A stretch of DNA of 64,000 bases. Source: Mycobacterium basiliense. Its GTDB lineage: Bacteria > Actinomycetota > Actinomycetes > Mycobacteriales > Mycobacteriaceae. The DNA lies in assembly GCF_900292015.1 (NCBI RefSeq), contig NZ_LR130759.1:4526001-4590000 (forward strand), given 5' to 3'. Position 1 is the first letter of the stretch; the number at the start of each line of letters is the position of its first letter. Shown here piece by piece: positions 9,440-17,585 of the stretch. Below the pieces are notes generated by a model. It had not been told where the DNA came from and ran no database searches. It saw only the letters and a list, made by a program, of their open reading frames with translations. Position numbers and translations under genes: made by a program.

Positions 9440-10672
9440 ATGACCAGCATCAATGGCATGCAACGAAACACATCCATTGCGCTGCTCTCAGCCGGACATG
9501 CGTGCGTTGACGTCTACCAGGGTGCGGTCGCGGCGTTGGTCCCGTTCTTCGTCGCCGAGCGTCATTACACCCTTGCAGCGGCATCCGGTCTGGTGCTGGC
9601 CGCATCGCTGTTGTCCTCGGTCGCGCAACCGTTGTTTGGTGCCCTGACAGATCGGTGGGCGTTGCCCTGGTTGCTACCAGCGAGCACCTTGCTATGCGGC
9701 ATCGGTATTGCGGCAAGCGGTTTGAGCGGTTCGTACCCACTGACGCTGGCGTTCATTGCGGTGTCGGGCGTCGGCGTCGCCGCCTACCATCCGGAAGCGG
9801 CTCGCATCGCGCGCATCGCAAGCCAAGGCAGTAATAATGCGATGGCTTACTTCTCCACCGGAGGCAACGTCGGCTTTGGGCTTGCGCCGCTCGTGGTCGC
9901 CGCCGTCGCGGCTTCGGGTGGGCTCGCGTGCACACCGATGCTGCTGTTGCCGGCCATGGCCGGCACGGTGCTGGCGTTGCCCGTCTTGACCGCCGTGCGG
10001 AAAAGTCAAGGCGTCCAAGCATATAGGCCCCAGGCCGATGGCCGCGACGACATCCCGTCGTTCGTCAGACTGTCGGCGGCCATTGTGTTCCGCTCGGTCG
10101 CCTTCGTGGGACTCAGCACCTTCATCGCCCTCTACGTCCAGCACCGCACGGGGGGCAGCAGCATCGCGGGCACGATGGCGTTGTTCATCCTCTACTTCGG
10201 CGGTGCAATCGGATCGGTGTGGGGCGGCTCGCTGGCCTGCCGCTGGGATAGGACGACCGTGTCCCGCTGGTCATACCTGGTGTCTGCCATCGCAATCGCG
10301 GGTGTGGTGTGGGTGCCCGGTCCAGCCGTCTACCTGTTCGTCGCTGTCACATCCGTCGGGCTGTACGTGCCCTTTTCTCTGCAAGTCACATTGGGCCAGG
10401 ACTACCTGCCGACCAGGATGGGCACCGCCAGCGGGATCACCCTTGGTTTGACCGTCAGCATCGGCGGTCTGGCCAGCCCCGCGATCGGCGGGCTCGCACA
10501 GGTCACCTCATTGCAGACTGCACTGGTTCCGCTGGTGGCGATGCCGCTGGTGAGCTGGCTACTTTTCCGCACCCTGCGCGACCCGTCCGCTTCATCCGAG
10601 GCGAGTGCGCCGAGTGACGAAGCAACCGCCGCTTCCTATGCCGCGGACAATGCGCTGACCTGCTCAAACTGA
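9440..10672 (+). CDS. MFS transporter, Fsr (fosmidomycin resistance)-like
   Basis: A 410-residue membrane protein with about 12 hydrophobic segments. The N-terminal H-x3-D-x-Y-x-GA motif (HACVDVYQGA) and the AAYHPEAAR segment before helix 5 are typical of the Fsr family of major facilitator efflux pumps. It starts at ATG 9440 with aggacg just upstream. Its divergent AraC neighbour is probably its regulator. Proton-driven export of a small toxic compound is the likely role, with the substrate unknown. It lies at the tRNA-proximal end of the accessory block. Confidence 0.85.
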   Translation: MTSINGMQRNTSIALLSAGHACVDVYQGAVAALVPFFVAERHYTLAAASGLVLAASLLSSVAQPLFGALTDRWALPWLLPASTLLCGIGIAASGLSGSYPLTLAFIAVSGVGVAAYHPEAARIARIASQGSNNAMAYFSTGGNVGFGLAPLVVAAVAASGGLACTPMLLLPAMAGTVLALPVLTAVRKSQGVQAYRPQADGRDDIPSFVRLSAAIVFRSVAFVGLSTFIALYVQHRTGGSSIAGTMALFILYFGGAIGSVWGGSLACRWDRTTVSRWSYLVSAIAIAGVVWVPGPAVYLFVAVTSVGLYVPFSLQVTLGQDYLPTRMGTASGITLGLTVSIGGLASPAIGGLAQVTSLQTALVPLVAMPLVSWLLFRTLRDPSASSEASAPSDEATAASYAADNALTCSN

Positions 10673-10807
10673 TTGGAGCTGGGGGGGTGTGAGTTCACGA
10701 CATAGGTGACAGATGAGTCGCCCGACACAACTTCTGGCGCAACCAAAACAAACCCCAGCCAATGGCGGGGCAATCTGCAGACCCATGACGCGACTCATGA
10801 CAATCGG

Positions 10808-10880
10808 TGGAGCTAGGGAGATTCGAACTCCCGACCTACTCGATGCGAACGAGTCGCGCTACCAACTGCGCCATAGCCCC
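10808..10880 (-). tRNA. tRNA-Ala (anticodon CGC)
   Basis: The minus strand folds into a full cloverleaf of 73 nt. The acceptor is GGGGCTA paired with TAGCTCC. The anticodon stem is ACTCG/CGAGT with loop TTCGCAT, giving CGC, which reads GCG alanine codons. The T arm is GGGAG-TTCGAAT-CTCCC. The third acceptor pair is G3:U70, the identity element of alanine tRNA. The discriminator base is A and the CCA end is not encoded. Its 3' end faces the accessory block. Confidence 0.97.
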
Positions 10881-10930
10881 TGATCGGTAGCAGGTTACCA
10901 GCCGCGACGCCGATGGCCGAACTACCACGC

Positions 10931-12052
10931 CTACTGGCCGACGGCGCGCGGCAGATCCCGCGGCCAGCCGTAGTGGCGCATCGAGGACGCGGTGTCCAAG
11001 TGCTCGAAGATCGGGTCTTCGTCGTCGATCTCCAGCACCACCGCGCCCGGACGCCGTAGCCGCGAGGGCACCACCTGATATTCGCGGTCATACGCGTTCT
11101 CCACACCCGCCCGCGCGCGCGCCATCCGATGCATCCGGCGGCGACGCACCTTCTCCTCGATCCGCGTTTGCCGGCGTAGATAGGCCAGGTAGAGCACCGT
11201 CACGAAGGTTGCGCTGCCGCATAGCCACCACGCCATCGGCGTCACCTCGAAGGCCGTAATCGCCGAGCCGACCAGGACCACCGCCATCGCCATCAGCACC
11301 CGCTTGCGGAATATGTACTTGCGCGCGCTGACGGCCGCCGCGGTTGACGTGTCGAAGCGGCGACGTCGCGAGGCACCCGTTACGTAGGTCGGCGGCGAGT
11401 CGCGCTCCTCGTCGACCTCGTCCGCCTCGGGCTCCAAACCCGATGTGTCGTCGACATACTCGTATTCGTCGTCGGCGCCCTCCCGGGCAGCGGCGCGGGC
11501 GGCGAACAGCTCCGCGGTATCCAGCTCAGACTCTTCACCGGCCTCGTCCTCGCCGTTGGACTCCGCCACGCTGTCGTCGGCCGCGAGCACCGCCGGTTCG
11601 CCCCGTTGAGCACTGGCCCCCGCCGGAAGCGCTTCGATCCCTTCGTCGACGACGTCGACATCCAGGTAGTCGGGCTGTTCCTCTTGAGTGTCCCGGGTAG
11701 CGGCGACCTTCATGACGATCGAGCCCGGAGTGCGCACGTCGCCGGCGATCTCGACGGTGTCCTCGTCGAATTCCTGGTGCTCATCGGAGTTCTGGTCGAC
11801 TTCGTCGTCGTCCTCATCACCGTGTGAACGATCGTGTTCGGGTTTCCAGTGGGGATCGCTGCGGTGACCGGCGGCGGGACCACCACGCTTGAGCAGGCGA
11901 GCATTTGCACCACCGTTGAGCACCCGGGTCGCCAGGGCGACATCGCTAGTGCGCCGGACCGCATCACGTTTGCTGATCAGCATGGGGACCAGCACGAACA
12001 GCCACAGCACCACGAGCGATATCCACAATAACGACTGCGGGATGCTTGGCAT
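10931..12052 (-). CDS. Membrane protein, GlpR/SepX-like divisome component (Rv0996-like)
   Basis: A 373-residue membrane protein starting at ATG 12052, with gagcagg upstream. Residues 6-25 form a transmembrane helix. A long acidic, Glu/Asp-rich linker follows, then two hydrophobic segments near residues 270-312 and a basic C-terminal tail. This layout and its location near a MoeA-like gene match GlpR of corynebacteria and SepX of Streptomyces. GlpR recruits the gephyrin-like protein Glp to the division septum and poles. The acidic linker probably faces the cytoplasm. The longer frame to 12169 lacks a ribosome site and is rejected. Confidence 0.8.
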   Translation of the reverse strand: MPSIPQSLLWISLVVLWLFVLVPMLISKRDAVRRTSDVALATRVLNGGANARLLKRGGPAAGHRSDPHWKPEHDRSHGDEDDDEVDQNSDEHQEFDEDTVEIAGDVRTPGSIVMKVAATRDTQEEQPDYLDVDVVDEGIEALPAGASAQRGEPAVLAADDSVAESNGEDEAGEESELDTAELFAARAAAREGADDEYEYVDDTSGLEPEADEVDEERDSPPTYVTGASRRRRFDTSTAAAVSARKYIFRKRVLMAMAVVLVGSAITAFEVTPMAWWLCGSATFVTVLYLAYLRRQTRIEEKVRRRRMHRMARARAGVENAYDREYQVVPSRLRRPGAVVLEIDDEDPIFEHLDTASSMRHYGWPRDLPRAVGQ

Positions 12053-12245
12053 GTTGACCTGCTCTCTTCGGTTCCGATCCCCGCGAGGTCCCCAGGTGTG
12101 GCCGCCGCGGCCGGGGCAAGTGCCCACGGCAATTACACACCTGTAATTTCCCTCCCACAAGCACCACACGCCACACGTGTCGCGTTAGCCACAAATTTCT
12201 CGGGAGTTTCTTACTCATCGGCGTCCGCGGAATCCGCCCGACGAC

Positions 12246-12902
12246 TCAGAGCCAGCTCGCTTGCCCCTCGCGGATTAACCGCGACACCACCGATCCGTCC
12301 ACTTCTTCGACGGTGAGAGCAACCAACAGATGATCGCGCCACGCCTTGTCGACCTCGAGGTAGCGACGCAGCAATCCCTCCTCGCGGAAGCCGGCCTTTG
12401 CCAGCACCGTGCGGCTGGCCGCATTCTCCGGGCGGACGGTGGCCTCCACTCGATGCAGGCCCACCGGGCCGAAGCAGTGGTCAAGACCGAGCGCCAACGC
12501 CCCGGTGGCCACCCCGCCACCGGTATGTGTGCTCGGCACCCAGTAGCCGATCCACGCCGACCGCAGCGCGCCGTGGATGACGTTGCCGACGGTCAGTTGA
12601 CCGCAGAATCTGCCGTTGAGTTCGATCACATACGGCAGCATGCGCCCCTTACGCGCCTCCGAACGCAGACCCGAACACACCGCGGGCCACGCGGCAACCG
12701 AATGCCGGATCGTCCAGTCGCCATTCGCGCTGGGCTCCCAGGGCTCAAGGTAGACGCGGTCAGCCAACCGAATCCGGCTCCACTGCGCCCCGTCCCGCAG
12801 CCGCACCGGACGCAACCGGATCACCCCGGCCCGGACACGAAGCGGCCCGATCTCCATCGGCCAACCCGGATGCCGCTGAGTCGAGCGCAACAAATTCACC
12901 AC
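12246..12902 (-). CDS. rimJ: RimJ/RimL-like GNAT N-acetyltransferase (Rv0995-like)
   Basis: A 218-residue GNAT protein. The acetyl-CoA-binding region is in GGGVATGALALGLDHCF, followed by the HRVEATVRPENAASRTV segment typical of ribosomal-protein-alanine acetyltransferases. The family acetylates the N-terminal alanine or serine of ribosomal proteins, but many relatives act elsewhere, so the name is by homology. GTG 12902 gives slightly more than the 203 residues I recall for Rv0995; ATG at the segment MEIGPLRV is an alternative. It lies between the MoeA1/Glp gene and the GlpR-like gene on the same strand, probably in one transcript. Confidence 0.8.
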   Translation of the reverse strand: MVNLLRSTQRHPGWPMEIGPLRVRAGVIRLRPVRLRDGAQWSRIRLADRVYLEPWEPSANGDWTIRHSVAAWPAVCSGLRSEARKGRMLPYVIELNGRFCGQLTVGNVIHGALRSAWIGYWVPSTHTGGGVATGALALGLDHCFGPVGLHRVEATVRPENAASRTVLAKAGFREEGLLRRYLEVDKAWRDHLLVALTVEEVDGSVVSRLIREGQASWL

Positions 12903-12920
12903 ACTATGCCGTGGTTGCGC

Positions 12921-14210
12921 TCAGCCGTGCTGAGCCAGGAAGGCGACGTCGACGATCTCGCCCGTACGAATCTGCTCAGCGCCGGTGGGAACCACAACAA
13001 GACAGTTTGCCTCAGCAAGCGTCGCCAGCAGGTGCGAGGACACACCTGGGGTGCCGCCCAAGGCCTGCACCAGGTATTCCCCACTGTCCTGATCACGCAT
13101 CAGCTGACCGCGCAGGTAACCCTTGCGCCCGGCCACCGAAGTGATCGGCGACAGCGTGCGGGCCTGCACGATGCGGCGCATTGGCTGCCGCTTACCCAGC
13201 GACAGCCGGATCAACGGCCGCACCATGACCTCGAACACCACCAGGGCGCTCACCGGGTTGGCCGGTAGCAGGAACGTCGGCACGCGGTCGCGGCCGAGCT
13301 GTCCGAAGCCTTGGACGGATCCCGGATGCATTGCCACCCGTACGACTTCCATCTCACCCAGCTCGGAGAGCACCGAACGGACCGCCTCGGCGGCCGCGCC
13401 GCCCACCCCGCCGGCGATCACCACGACCTCGGCCCGGTTGAGCTGGCCCTCAACAATCTCACCAAGTTCCTTCGGGTTCTTACTGACGATGCCGACCCGG
13501 TTCACCTCCGCCCCGGCGTCTCGGCCAGCGGCCGCCAAGGCGTAGGAGTTGACGTCGTACACCTGACCGTTGCCCGGGGTCCGCGAGATGTCGACCAGCT
13601 CGCCACCAACCGTCATGACCGACAGCCGCGGACGGGGGTGCACCAGCACGCGTTCGCGCCCGACCGCGGCCAGCAGACCCACTTGAGCGGGGCCGATGAT
13701 GGTGCCGGAGCGCACCGCCACGTCACCGGGCTGCACATCGTCACCAGTGTGGCGCACGTAGGCGCCCGAGGGCGCGCCACGCAGCACCCGCACCCGAGTC
13801 ATCCCACCGTCCGTCCACCGCAACGGCAGGACCGCGTCGGCCAATGTGGGCAGTGGCGCCCCGGTCTGCACGCGGGCGGCCTGGCGGGGCTGCAGCCTGG
13901 TCGGCGTGCGCGCACCTGCCTCGATGGTGCCCATCACCGGCAGGGTCACCACGTTGCGGCCCTCAGCGCTCTCGTCGTCGGCGAAAACCTCGGCGCCAAC
14001 GGTGTCAAGGCTTTGCAGAACACCCAGCACGTCGACGCTGCGCACCGCATACCCGTCGATCGCGGCCTGATCGAACCCGGGCAGCGGGCGTTCGGTGACC
14101 ACTTCTTCGGCGCACAGCAGCCCTTGCGCCTCGGCGATGGCGACACGCATCGGCCTCGGGGCTACCGCGGCGGACGATATCCGGGCCTGCTGCTCCTCCA
14201 CAGAACGCAC
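12921..14210 (-). CDS. moeA1: Molybdopterin molybdenumtransferase-like protein MoeA1 / gephyrin-like Glp
   Basis: A 429-residue MoeA-fold protein. It has the N-terminal dimerisation domain with RPLPGFDQAAIDGYAV, the MoCF/MogA-like domain with VIAGGVGGAAAEAVR, and a C-terminal beta domain. In the pathway, MoeA inserts molybdate into adenylylated molybdopterin. The neighbour two genes on is a GlpR/SepX-like receptor, and corynebacterial Glp is a MoeA relative that binds FtsZ, so a division role is plausible. The DGYAV motif here is AIDGYAV rather than the usual AMDGYAV. I chose GTG 14210; the frame open to 14285 adds an Arg-rich lead. Confidence 0.87.
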   Translation of the reverse strand: MRSVEEQQARISSAAVAPRPMRVAIAEAQGLLCAEEVVTERPLPGFDQAAIDGYAVRSVDVLGVLQSLDTVGAEVFADDESAEGRNVVTLPVMGTIEAGARTPTRLQPRQAARVQTGAPLPTLADAVLPLRWTDGGMTRVRVLRGAPSGAYVRHTGDDVQPGDVAVRSGTIIGPAQVGLLAAVGRERVLVHPRPRLSVMTVGGELVDISRTPGNGQVYDVNSYALAAAGRDAGAEVNRVGIVSKNPKELGEIVEGQLNRAEVVVIAGGVGGAAAEAVRSVLSELGEMEVVRVAMHPGSVQGFGQLGRDRVPTFLLPANPVSALVVFEVMVRPLIRLSLGKRQPMRRIVQARTLSPITSVAGRKGYLRGQLMRDQDSGEYLVQALGGTPGVSSHLLATLAEANCLVVVPTGAEQIRTGEIVDVAFLAQHG

Positions 14211-14294
14211 AGCGCGCCTTTCCGTCGAGCCATGTGGGCGAGCTGGACCTGATCGCCCGGCTTCCCTGAGGGGCCGCGCCCTCACCCCGTCCGG

Positions 14295-15218
14295 CTACTG
14301 CTCGGTCAGGCCCAATCGCGCCACCAACCATCGCCGCAAGTCCGGGCCATAGTCGTCACGATCTAATGCAAAGTCAACCGCAGCCTTGAGGTACCCGCCG
14401 GGATTTCCCAAGTCGTGTCGGGATCCACGATGCACCACCACATGCACCGGATGGCCCTCGGCAATCAACAGCGCAATCGCGTCGGTCAGCTGCACTTCCC
14501 CACCGGCACCACGTTCGATGCGGCGCAACGCATCGAAAATGGCCCGATCCAGCACATAACGCCCCGCGGCCGCATACATCGACGGTGCGTCGGCGGACTT
14601 GGGCTTTTCCACCATGCCCTTGACCTTGAGGACGTCGGAATTTTCGCCCCATTCACCATCGGGCACCGGCTCGACGTCGAAAACCCCGTAGGCGCTGATC
14701 TCGTCGGGCGCCACCTCAATGGCGCACAAGACGGTGCCGCCCAGGCGGCAGCGCACCTTCGACATCGTCTCCAAGACACCGGTCGGCAGCACCAGGTCGT
14801 CAGGCAGCAGCACCGATACCGCATCCTCGTCGTCTGCCAGCGTGGCCTCGACGCAGCCGATCGCGTGTCCCAGCCCGAGCGGCTCGGCCTGTACCACGGA
14901 CTCGACCTTGATCAGCGCCGGCGCGCGGCGGACCTTGGCCAGCATGGCTGTCTTGCCGCGGGCCTCAAGCGTGCCCTCCAACACCAGGTCTTCGACAAAG
15001 TGCGCGACCACCCCGTCCTTACCCTCCGAAGTGACGATCACCAACCGTTCGGCACCGGCGGCGGCCGCCTCGGCGGCTACGAGCTCGATGCCGGGAGTAT
15101 CGACCACCGGCAGCAGCTCTTTGGGCACCGTCTTGGTCGCGGGCAAAAACCGCGTGCCCAGACCGGCAGCAGGGACGATCGCCGTAAAGGGGATCGCAGC
15201 ATCGTGTGACACGCTCAA
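14295..15218 (-). CDS. galU: UTP-glucose-1-phosphate uridylyltransferase
   Basis: A 307-residue nucleotidyltransferase that makes UDP-glucose from UTP and glucose-1-phosphate for trehalose, methylglucose polysaccharide and cell-wall sugars. The nucleotide-binding signature AAGLGTRFLPATK lies near the N-terminus, followed by PKELLPV, the uridine-binding EPLGLGHAI and the metal-site LLPDD. Start choice: TTG 15218 gives a lead of the same length as M. tuberculosis GalU, GTG 15212 is close behind, and a longer frame to 15314 overlaps the divergent gene and is unlikely. It lies 84 bp upstream of moeA1 on the same strand. Confidence 0.93.
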   Translation of the reverse strand: MSVSHDAAIPFTAIVPAAGLGTRFLPATKTVPKELLPVVDTPGIELVAAEAAAAGAERLVIVTSEGKDGVVAHFVEDLVLEGTLEARGKTAMLAKVRRAPALIKVESVVQAEPLGLGHAIGCVEATLADDEDAVSVLLPDDLVLPTGVLETMSKVRCRLGGTVLCAIEVAPDEISAYGVFDVEPVPDGEWGENSDVLKVKGMVEKPKSADAPSMYAAAGRYVLDRAIFDALRRIERGAGGEVQLTDAIALLIAEGHPVHVVVHRGSRHDLGNPGGYLKAAVDFALDRDDYGPDLRRWLVARLGLTEQ

Positions 15219-15289
15219 ACGATAACCCCCGCCCGGGTTCGCCAAACCGCTCCGGCCCGGTGAAAATCCTGGCCTGTCATCGTTGAGCC

Positions 15290-15883
15290 ATGACAACAGC
15301 GGGCAAAGCAGCATTGCGGCAACAGCTAGTGGCCGCCCGGCGCCTGGTTGCCGACGACGTCCGGGCCGCCGAAGCCGCGCTGTTGAGCGGGCACCTAGAG
15401 CTCGTCGTCAGCGCCGGCAGCACGGTTTGCGCCTATGTGCCGGTGGGCGCCGAACCTGGCTCGATGGCAATGCTCGATGTGTTGTTGCGGCGCGCAGGGC
15501 GCGTGTTGCTGCCGGTGGCACGCACCACAAGTGACAACATTCCGTTGCCGCTGTTGTGGGGCGAATACCGGCCTGGAGAGCTGGTCAGCGGCCGTTGGGG
15601 ACTGCGGGAACCACCCGAGCCCTGGCTGCCGGAGTCGGCCGTTGCCGACGCCGCCGTGGTGCTTCTGCCCGCGCTAGCGGTGGACCGCCGGGGTGTGCGG
15701 CTGGGCAAGGGACTCGGCTTCTACGACCGCTCGCTGACGCGGCCGCATCGGCAAACACGGCTGATCGCGATGATCCGCGATGACGAATTGGTCGACGAGT
15801 TGCCATCCGAGCCGCACGACGTGCGCATGACGCACGCGATCACTCCGGGGCGCGGCGTGATCGCATTTCCGGATCGGGAATGA
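15290..15883 (+). CDS. 5-formyltetrahydrofolate cyclo-ligase (Rv0992c-like)
   Basis: A 197-residue enzyme that converts 5-formyl-THF to 5,10-methenyl-THF with ATP, returning stored folate to the one-carbon pool. The conserved C-terminal signature LPALAVDRRGVRLGKGLGFYDR contains the ATP-phosphate loop G-x-GxG-FYDR. The N-terminal region has the basic segment for polyglutamate. It starts at ATG 15290, divergent from galU, and is followed 73 bp later by the CIRCE-controlled gene ruc. Length equals the M. tuberculosis protein. Confidence 0.92.
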   Translation: MTTAGKAALRQQLVAARRLVADDVRAAEAALLSGHLELVVSAGSTVCAYVPVGAEPGSMAMLDVLLRRAGRVLLPVARTTSDNIPLPLLWGEYRPGELVSGRWGLREPPEPWLPESAVADAAVVLLPALAVDRRGVRLGKGLGFYDRSLTRPHRQTRLIAMIRDDELVDELPSEPHDVRMTHAITPGRGVIAFPDRE

Positions 15884-15902
15884 CCGAGCTCACGTGGCGG
15901 TT

Positions 15903-15929
15903 CTAGCACTTGACGAGGTAGAGTGCTAA
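15903..15929 (+). promoter_or_regulatory. CIRCE element (HrcA operator)
   Basis: CTAGCACTT-N9-GAGTGCTAA matches the CIRCE consensus TTAGCACTC-N9-GAGTGCTAA at 16 of 18 arm positions, with the correct 9-bp spacer. It lies 27 bp before the GTG of ruc. HrcA binds CIRCE and represses heat-shock genes, so ruc should be induced with the GroE chaperones. Confidence 0.9.
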
Positions 15930-15956
15930 CCCAGCCGACAGCATCCGGAGGTTCTC

Positions 15957-16304
15957 GTGCCGACCTACAGCTACGCGTGCACCCAGTGCGCGGACCGCTT
16001 CGACGTTGTCCAGGCCTTCACCGACGATGCGCTGACCACGTGCCAGAAGTGCTCCGGTCGGCTGCGCAAGCTGTTCAACGCGGTAGGCGTGGTGTTCAAA
16101 GGCAGCGGTTTTTACCGCACCGACAGCCGCGAATCGACCAAGACATCCAAGGGCTCAACCGAGGGAGCTGCCTCCAGCGACGCCTCCACCACCGCGAGTT
16201 CGAACGCCAGCTCGGGCTCCAGTTCGAGCGAGGCCAAATCGTCCGGTTCCGGCGAGAAGTCCACCAGCAGCGCCAAGACCTCGGCTACGGCCGTCTCCAG
16301 CTAG
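15957..16304 (+). CDS. ruc: FmdB-type zinc ribbon chaperone Ruc (Rv0991c-like)
   Basis: A 115-residue protein. The N-terminal FmdB-type zinc ribbon uses two CxxC pairs (CTQC and CQKC). Residues 55-115 are a low-complexity Ser/Thr/Ala/Lys-rich, probably disordered tail. The M. tuberculosis homologue Rv0991c was reported as a redox-regulated chaperone that prevents aggregation and delivers clients to the Hsp70 system, with the zinc cysteines as the switch. It starts at GTG 15957, six bases after the ribosome site ggagg. The CIRCE element upstream gives independent support for a heat-shock role. Confidence 0.9.
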   Translation: MPTYSYACTQCADRFDVVQAFTDDALTTCQKCSGRLRKLFNAVGVVFKGSGFYRTDSRESTKTSKGSTEGAASSDASTTASSNASSGSSSSEAKSSGSGEKSTSSAKTSATAVSS

Positions 16305-16370
16305 CGGGTTATCCACAAACCAGGTCCTCACCCGCACCCGCCGCCGCCGGGTTGCGCCTAGCGTTGCAGC

Positions 16371-17030
16371 GTGCGGGACTCCATGAATCCAAGTCTGCTC
16401 AGCCGGATTTCGATGTCGTTGCGGCCGAACTGGACCCGGACCATCCTGGCGCGGCGTGTCGCCGCGGGCGGCCTCGTCGTCCTGGCCGGCATCGCGGCGC
16501 TACGGCCGAATCCGGACGCCGACCGTGCCCAGGTGGTGGTCACCACGCGCGACTTGGGCCCGGGCACGGCGCTGACCGCCGACGATGTCCACGTGGAAAT
16601 GCGCGCGGCCGCAACCCTTCCCGAAGGTTCCCAGGCGGACCCAAAAGCGGTCGTCGGCGCCACCCTCGCAGGTCCGGCGCGCCGCGGTGAGGTAATCACC
16701 GACGTCCGTATCCTGGGCAGTCGGCTGGCCGAGACCACCGCCGGCCCCGGCGCGCGCATCGTGCCGTTACATCTGGCCGACAGCGCACTGATCGATCTGG
16801 TCCGGGTCGGTGACGTGGTCGACGTACTGGCCGCGCCGTCCGCCGAGCCCACCGCCGCCTCGCCGGCCGCAAAAGTCGTCGCGACCAACGCGGTCGTCGT
16901 TCTGGTGTCGGCAAAGCAGGAGCTCCAGACGCACGGTGACCGCGTAGTGTTGGTTGCGCTGCCGGCTCGTGTGGCGAACACGGTGGCAGGCTCTGCGCTG
17001 GGACAGGCGGTGACCATCACCCTGCACTGA
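16371..17030 (+). CDS. SAF-domain protein (CpaB/RcpC-like), Rv0990c-like
   Basis: A 220-residue protein from GTG 16371 (ATG 16383 is an alternative). A membrane helix lies around residues 28-46 (RRVAAGGLVVLAGIAAL). The SAF domain follows, with VVVTTRDLGPGTALTADDV and the repeat later as PARRGEVITDVRI. SAF proteins of this layout occur in Flp/tad pilus assembly, but no other tad gene is near, so the role here is unknown. An outer-facing location is likely from the single N-terminal helix. It precedes mscL by 77 bp. Confidence 0.75.
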   Translation: MRDSMNPSLLSRISMSLRPNWTRTILARRVAAGGLVVLAGIAALRPNPDADRAQVVVTTRDLGPGTALTADDVHVEMRAAATLPEGSQADPKAVVGATLAGPARRGEVITDVRILGSRLAETTAGPGARIVPLHLADSALIDLVRVGDVVDVLAAPSAEPTAASPAAKVVATNAVVVLVSAKQELQTHGDRVVLVALPARVANTVAGSALGQAVTITLH

Positions 17031-17107
17031 GGACCTGACCGCCATTCGGCACCCGATCGTTAGCAAACTCGGTCCAGTCTCGATCCATTCCAGAAGGGGA
17101 CATCCTC

Positions 17108-17566
17108 ATGCTCAAGGGGTTCAAGGAGTTTCTCTCGCGGGGCAATATCGTCGACCTGGCCGTCGCAGTGGTCATCGGTACGGCGTTCACGGCGTTGGTC
17201 ACCAAGTTCACCGACAGCATCATCACGCCGTTGATCAACCGAGTGGGCGTCAATCAGCAATCCGATGTCGGCGTGTTGAAGATCAGCATCGGCGGCGGCC
17301 AAACCATCGACTTGAACATCGTGCTGTCGGCCACCATCAACTTCGTGCTGATTGCGGCCGTGGTGTACTTCCTGGTCGTGCTGCCGTACAACACCCTGCG
17401 CAAGAAGGGCGAGGTCGAACAGGCCGATGACGCCCAAATCGTCCTGCTTACGGAAATCCGCGACCTACTGGCAGATACGAATGCCGCGAACCCGTCCGGT
17501 AGGCACGGCGGCCCCGGCGCGGGCGGGTCACCGCCGCCGAACCACGGGCCCCGGGCAGACAGCTGA
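17108..17566 (+). CDS. mscL: Large-conductance mechanosensitive channel
   Basis: A 152-residue pore-forming channel subunit that opens under membrane tension and releases solutes in hypo-osmotic shock. It shows the amphipathic N-terminal helix ([19 protein letters not shown]), TM1 with the gating A/G/V-rich pore segment (residues 16-40), the periplasmic loop, TM2 ([15 protein letters not shown]), and a C-terminal helix with a Pro/Gly-rich tail. The length is that of M. tuberculosis MscL (151). agaagggg lies just before ATG 17108. It converges with moaB2, 19 bp away. Confidence 0.97.
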   Translation: MLKGFKEFLSRGNIVDLAVAVVIGTAFTALVTKFTDSIITPLINRVGVNQQSDVGVLKISIGGGQTIDLNIVLSATINFVLIAAVVYFLVVLPYNTLRKKGEVEQADDAQIVLLTEIRDLLADTNAANPSGRHGGPGAGGSPPPNHGPRADS

Positions 17567-17585
17567 GCCGCGGCCGGGCCGGGAG

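Noticed and set aside
10681..10797. IS end or short mobile element
   Set aside because: A 7-bp inverted repeat TGAGTCG/CGACTCA flanks 70 bp, but no transposase, target duplication or second copy is seen; too weak to call.
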